Positions 59,201-64,000 of a DNA stretch of 64,000 bases are shown piece after piece. A program made the translations under genes and the position numbers. Every line of letters starts with the position of its first letter. The first letter of the stretch is position 1. Location of the stretch: contig CM032230.1 of NCBI GenBank assembly GCA_019009955.1, forward strand, positions 13,792,501 to 13,856,500, read 5' to 3'. The notes beneath the pieces were generated by a model. That model worked only from the letters and a program-made list of their open reading frames with translations. It was not told where the DNA came from and made no database searches. The stretch is from Riptortus pedestris. Taxonomy: Eukaryota > Arthropoda > Insecta > Hemiptera > Alydidae.

Positions 59201-59621
59201 AAACAAAAACTAGGAAAGCGAAACAGCTGATTTTTCTTAAGGTAAATCTTACATAAATAATTATAGTTTCAGATGATTTCCTAGCGGCGGAAGAGATTGT
59301 ACATGAATCGCTGGAGTTCCGTGGAATGTTTTATTTATCAGATAAACCCTGGAATTAATGGCTAACATTTACATCAAGTGAACAGCTCAGTTTTTAAGAT
59401 TTTTTGATAAAAAAAAATCGATGGAAGCCATTTAGCATAGAGTGAATAAAGATAGGTCACGTGACTGAATAAGCTCCCTTGAGCGGTGCTATTATTCAAA
59501 TGACTATCTTCAGAGGCTTACAAACAATTCTTCAACCAATAGTTATTTTCTATTTCTCTATATTTTTCTTGGCCATTTTTAATAGTTTTCCGGCCATTGA
59601 GGCAATACTCGTGTTGATTTT

Positions 59622-59826
59622 CTTTAATTTGTTATTTATTAACGTCAACTTAATGCATTGGGCCGGGTTATACTTATAAAAGTTACCTAGGTTAGCTTTT
59701 CTAGCTAGGGTCGGACTAAGGATTTTATTTAATAAGCTCTCTACTAAATAAATTCCTATTGGTAGCGAACTTACGACTCTAGGTTTACCAAGACTACTAA
59801 GACCGACTACCTTGACTCACATGGTT
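59622..59826 (-). mobile_element. SINE, reverse, near full length
   Basis: GTTATTTATTAACGTCAAC tail side, GGGCCGGGTTATACTTA, CTAGCTAGGGTCGGACTAAGG, CTACTAAATAAATTCC, then a weak B-box complement (GCGAACTTACGACTC) and head remnants to TGACTCACATGG. Confidence 0.7.
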
Positions 59827-59914
59827 AACTTGATGAGCACGCTATTCATGTTGAAATAACATGATAAAATGTAAGTTCTTATATACCTCAATTATTAGAA
59901 GACAAATCATAAAA

Positions 59915-60459
59915 GTCCGTCACGCAGGGGCTGCGTAAACTAAGCAGATTTCCCACGTGAAGTTTTACAATAGGGACATCTGCCTAATAACAACTGTAGT
60001 AGTAAGAAACCTCTAAACCTAAAACATTATTTAGGGCGTAATAACCCAGTAGTTTCTAGCCCCAAAAAACAGTTGATCTAACCTCTAAACCTATTCATGA
60101 GGGACGAATAGTTATGGAAACGGCCACCATAGCTCTCGGGGGAAAGTCCGAACATAGCCTACTGGTGACCACACGCAGAATACAAATGCAAATATCTCAG
60201 TTAATATTCAAGATACAGAATAAATGTATAGATCAATATTTATAGTAAATTTAATTTGCAATAAGATTTATTCTATACAATTTTTCGATCCGACGCATAA
60301 TAACGGAGATATTTTGAATTTTCAAAAATCTCTCCTCTAAACCCCCCCTCCCACTGGTCCGATTTCAGCCATTAACGAACTTGATCTTTTACATAAAACG
60401 ATTAAATTCCGAGTTTGGTAAAGATCAAACAAGAATTGCGACCGCTAGAGCGTTAACAG

Positions 60460-60531
<72 letters not shown>

Positions 60532-60651
60532 GAACGGACCTCATTTTCGTCATCTCCTAGGTAGGTTCGATGGACATTTGAAGAAATTTTTCGAAACTCG
60601 CGTCATGAGTAGGACCTCAATAGCTGATTTCCCTTAAGGGAAATCTGCTAA
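59915..60651 (-). mobile_element. Helentron-like element, best complete copy
   Basis: All diagnostic parts are present in reverse: terminal GTCCGTC (59915), hairpin ACGCAGGGGCTGCGT (59922-59936), AGCAGATTTCCC (59943-59954), core modules, TA tract (60464-60526), 5' block GATGGACATTTGAAG, and GGGAAATCTGCT (60638-60649). The two 12-bp subterminal motifs are perfect inverted repeats. Next to the second one the palindrome GATTTCCCTTAAGGGAAATC is intact. No coding frame, hence non-autonomous. Confidence 0.85.
60464..60526 (+). repeat. (TA)n microsatellite inside the complete Helentron-like copy
   Basis: A pure TA run of about 62 bp between GTTAACAGACAAA and ATTTTGAACGGACC. Confidence 0.95.
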
Positions 60652-60724
60652 AATATAATATAGCAAATCCAGATCATGAATGAAACAATTATAATTGTAA
60701 CTCCATGATGTTTTTCTCTAACTC

Positions 60725-61697
60725 GACCTTAAGGGAAATCAGGATTTGAGGCCGTACTCATGACGCGATTTTCGAAAATTTTCTTCAAATGTCCATCGAT
60801 CCTACCTAGGCCATAATGGAAATGAGGTCCGTTTAAAACTGCATCAATCTATCTATCTATATGTATCGTTGTCAGTTAACGCTCTAGCGGTCACAATTTT
60901 TGTTTGATCGTTACCAAACTCCATATTGTTTTATGTAGAGCTAAAGATCAAGTTCGTAAATGGCTGAAATGCAACAAGTGGGAGGGGGGAATTTCGAAAA
61001 TCCTTAATATCACCGTTATTATGCTTCAGTTCGAAAAATTGTATAGAACCAATCTTATTGCACATGCAAAGTTTTAATTTCAGATTTCATTACACCATCT
61101 TCACTCTTGCCCGTAATGCGATTTTATCAAATGTCTATAGAAAAATCAGCCAATGAGATTGTTCTCATTTTCCAAAAAATTCCATAATTATCCATGGATC
61201 TTGCCCAGGAGATGACAAACAGGAGTTCAAAATTATATATACCGGTCTAGCTGTCGAAATTTTTGTCTGATCGGTATCATCGGTTTAAAAGTTTTATGTA
61301 TAACTAAAGATCAAGTTTGTTAACAGCTAAAATCTGGAGGAGTATGAGAGAGGAAAGACAAAAATTCTAAACAACTCCACTATTTCCGAAAAATGTCTTT
61401 AAATCAATCTTATTGAAAATTTGAAATTTTACAACTGTTGTTTTATACATTTTTTTTATATAACTTGAATATTAATCGGAATGTGCACATTTTGAAGTTT
61501 ATAGCATTCTTTTAAATTCCCACTCGTATTAATGTGATTTTTATTTCGAGCACCTGAATCACATATCAAATTCAGCTGATATTTCTGTTTATACATCATA
61601 CGTTTTATGACAGGACAAATGGAGAATAGATGGTGTCAGTTGTCGGAATGTTGCAAATCCGCTTAATTTACGCAACCCCTGTGCGTCGGCCTTCTAT
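60725..61697 (+). mobile_element. Helentron-like element, forward, head-to-head with the previous copy
   Basis: It starts GACCTTAAGGGAAATCAGG, GATTTGAGGCCGTACTCATG, then the 5' block. A diverged second 5' block appears at 61140-61230 (ATCAGCCAATGAGATTG, CCATGGATCTTGCC), suggesting a composite of two copies. It ends GTTGCAAATCCGCTTAATTT, ACGCAACCCCTGTGCGT and CGGCC. Confidence 0.7.
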
Positions 61698-61847
61698 TAG
61701 ATTTATTTGAGGCTGGCCTCCATCTTGTCAAGTGTAGGCAGCATTTTTCCTCAGCTAATAAATGTCAAAAATAAAAGGAGCTATTTACTCTGCTCTGGAA
61801 TTCCCTAAAAATCTTCTAAGTAAGACAACTCCGAAAGGGCGATGAGG

Positions 61848-62210
<363 letters not shown>

Positions 62211-62538
62211 AGCTCGGATATAGAGAGGTTAGGAGAAGGTTGGCGAGGAATGTCTGTATTTGGGCCGGGATTGGAACCCACAACCCAGGCCTCTGGCTAA
62301 TTAGCTATGAAATGCGACGCCCAACACGGGGCCTTCTATATTAGCTTTTTATTTATTGTGAAATTCCAGCAATTTTATGAACCCCTCCCCCCACACCTGA
62401 AGGCTAATGCGCCCTCTCACAGGTATTTAATGAAGACATTATATTCCCCAAGCAGGAATTTAATGCTTCAAATCACAATACCTCACTCTCTCTTATCGCT
62501 CCCTAATTAATTTATTTCTCAGCTTAGGGCCAAAAAAT

Positions 62539-62540
<2 letters not shown>
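62211..62540. other. Short low-copy segment between GA and CT tracts
   Basis: Mixed-composition sequence of 330 bp with no recognised feature (GGGCCGGGATTGGAACCC near 62260). The GA tract before it and the CT tract after it are complementary in strand and could pair. Confidence 0.4.
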
Positions 62541-62582
<42 letters not shown>

Positions 62583-62688
62583 TATATATCTCTATCTATC
62601 TCTCACTCCTCATCCTCTATCTCTTAACACTCTCTCACTCTCTCCATCTATCTATACATCTCTCTCTCTCTCTCTTCTCTCTCAAAAT

Positions 62689-62727
<39 letters not shown>

Positions 62728-62777
62728 CTTTCTCTCTCTCTATCTCTCTCTCACTCTCTCTTTCTCTCTCTCTCTCA

Positions 62778-62861
<84 letters not shown>

Positions 62862-62870
62862 ATATATATA

Positions 62871-62901
<31 letters not shown>

Positions 62902-62975
62902 CTCCCTCTCTCTCTCTCTATCTCTCTCTCTATCTACATCTCTCGCACACTCTCTCTTTCTCACACACTCTCATA
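62541..62975 (+). repeat. (CT)n/(CTAT)n/(TA)n compound microsatellite
   Basis: CT runs interleaved with CTAT tetranucleotides and TA runs (about 62690-62726 and 62855-62870). More degenerate than the other tracts. Confidence 0.95.
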
Positions 62976-63009
62976 TTTTAATGCACATGCTTTTTAACTA
63001 TTATAATTT

Positions 63010-63197
63010 CATCATTTATTTATTAACATCCACTTTGTACAACTTCGGCTAATTGGAATGGGTTATCTACAGGTTACCACCCATTCCTAATCAGGGTGGG
63101 ACAAAGGATTTTATTTAATGAGTTCGTCACTAAATAAATTTATTTAGCGGGAACCAAACTCGCCACTCTGGGCTCACATGTCTAACATGTCTGAGTC
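63010..63197 (-). mobile_element. SINE, reverse, near full length
   Basis: CATTTATTTATTAACATCC, CGGCTAATTGGAATGGG, CAGGTTACCACCCATTCC, CAGGGTGGGACAAAGG, GAGTTCGTCACTAAATAAAT, B-box complement GGAACCAAACTC, head to about 63197. Confidence 0.75.
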
Positions 63198-64000
63198 TCA
63201 TAAATTATTATAATGCAATTACATGACAAAAACGGCAGCTTTATTGTTATTCATGAAATGAAAGATTTGGAAAGTAATTGTAATTGTACTGAACGGGGCA
63301 GCGCTTCCATTAAAATATTTTCGTAAATAGCTTATGAATTGTTTTTCAGGATAAATGGTAAAATATATATGTGAGATTAGAATTACGAGGTAAAAATGTA
63401 CTCGGCATTCTCGCGCATAGTTTAATACGAATTCACAGAAGAAGTCGGAACGAATGTGAAAATTTAGAACGCTTAAGACGAATATGTTTTCTTCTCAACT
63501 TTGTCATAACTCCCCATCACGCTGCCTAACGGATAGAATAATTATATGGCGAGTTCAGTATCAATTTTGGTTCGGAAATGTATTAAAACTAAATAAAAAA
63601 AAATTAAGAAATATGATATTATGTAATATAAGGGAGTTATGATGGCAGGTATGCAAATACAGGCAGATATATAGCCCGAGATGCTAATATACTGGCAGAA
63701 GAGGGCAATCAACCATTTGACTGGACCCAACTCTTTAGTATAATCTGGTGTCTACCAAGGTTCATGTTTAGGCTATTATTTATACACTAGTCATTGTTGA
63801 TGGCGCTCACAGCTATTTTATATATATATTTATTTTTATATATATAGTATAATGAATTAAAAGAGTTTTAATCGCCTCCACATTTGCCCATAGCAAAATT
63901 TATTAATTCTCATTTTTCAATTCTTTTCTCTTAAATTACAAGCATACTTAATTTGTGTATATTATTTTGATACATTGCAGCTTTTGACTGAGGTTTAGAA
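63198..64000. other. AT-rich non-coding DNA
   Basis: No gene or repeat family recognised. Short TA runs near 63810-63845. The small frame at 63542-63730 (-) has no domain. Confidence 0.4.

Overview
This window is animal (metazoan) nuclear DNA, most likely from an invertebrate and plausibly an arthropod. It is AT-rich, almost without coding sequence, and full of transposon relics and very long dinucleotide microsatellites. Bacterial gene structure is absent: no operons, no ribosome binding sites, and almost every long open frame is either a CT/GA repeat translation or a transposon.

The only host coding sequence I can support is one internal exon at 44359-44531 (+), bounded by AG and GT splice sites. 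It encodes the linker and homeodomain residues 1-44 of an empty-spiracles/EMX class homeobox gene. The exon stops at the class-typical splice point between homeodomain residues 44 and 45. Neither the exon carrying the rest of the homeodomain nor the first exon is visible. The window therefore reads as one homeobox exon inside very large introns, more than 19 kb on the 3' side and possibly 44 kb on the 5' side. Several GC-richer, low-copy blocks could be intronic regulatory DNA (about 1-700, 1430-1700, 22.38-22.9 kb, 33.19-33.64 kb, 34.6-35.0 kb, 36.69-36.98 kb, 46.06-46.25 kb, 50.03-50.3 kb, 51.8-52.2 kb).

The rest is a mobile-element landscape. (1) About 24 copies or fragments of one repeat family have inverted 12-bp subterminal motifs (AGCAGATTTCCC / GGGAAATCTGCT), a 3' hairpin (ACGCAGCCCCTGCGT) and an internal TA microsatellite, the layout of Helentron-associated non-autonomous elements. 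(2) About 15 copies belong to a tRNA-derived SINE with a Pol III B box and a TAATAAATAA-type tail. (3) A young 4.57-kb Ty3/Gypsy LTR retrotransposon (25725-30296, minus) has 206-bp LTRs and a CTTTA target duplication; its RT/RNase H junction is replaced by an inverted 152-bp copy of its own integrase. (4) A Merlin-type DNA transposon relic (20644-22016) has a perfect 8-bp target duplication and is itself split by a Helentron-like copy. (5) There is also a long-TIR MITE, a hAT relic and four non-LTR retrotransposon scraps.

From 37.6 to 40.25 kb lies a 2.65-kb satellite of about 48 monomers of 55 bp, organised as a 110-bp dimer and apparently a 220-bp tetramer higher-order repeat, 4 kb upstream of the homeobox exon. 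Long (CT)n/(GA)n tracts occur at about 15.1, 16.5, 17.5, 22.2, 23.3, 56.3, 61.9 and 62.5 kb. The 16.5-17.7 and 56.3-57.2 kb tracts belong to two related copies of a larger repeat.

All calls are by eye; no alignment or database search was run. Boundaries of degenerate repeats are good to roughly 10-30 bp.
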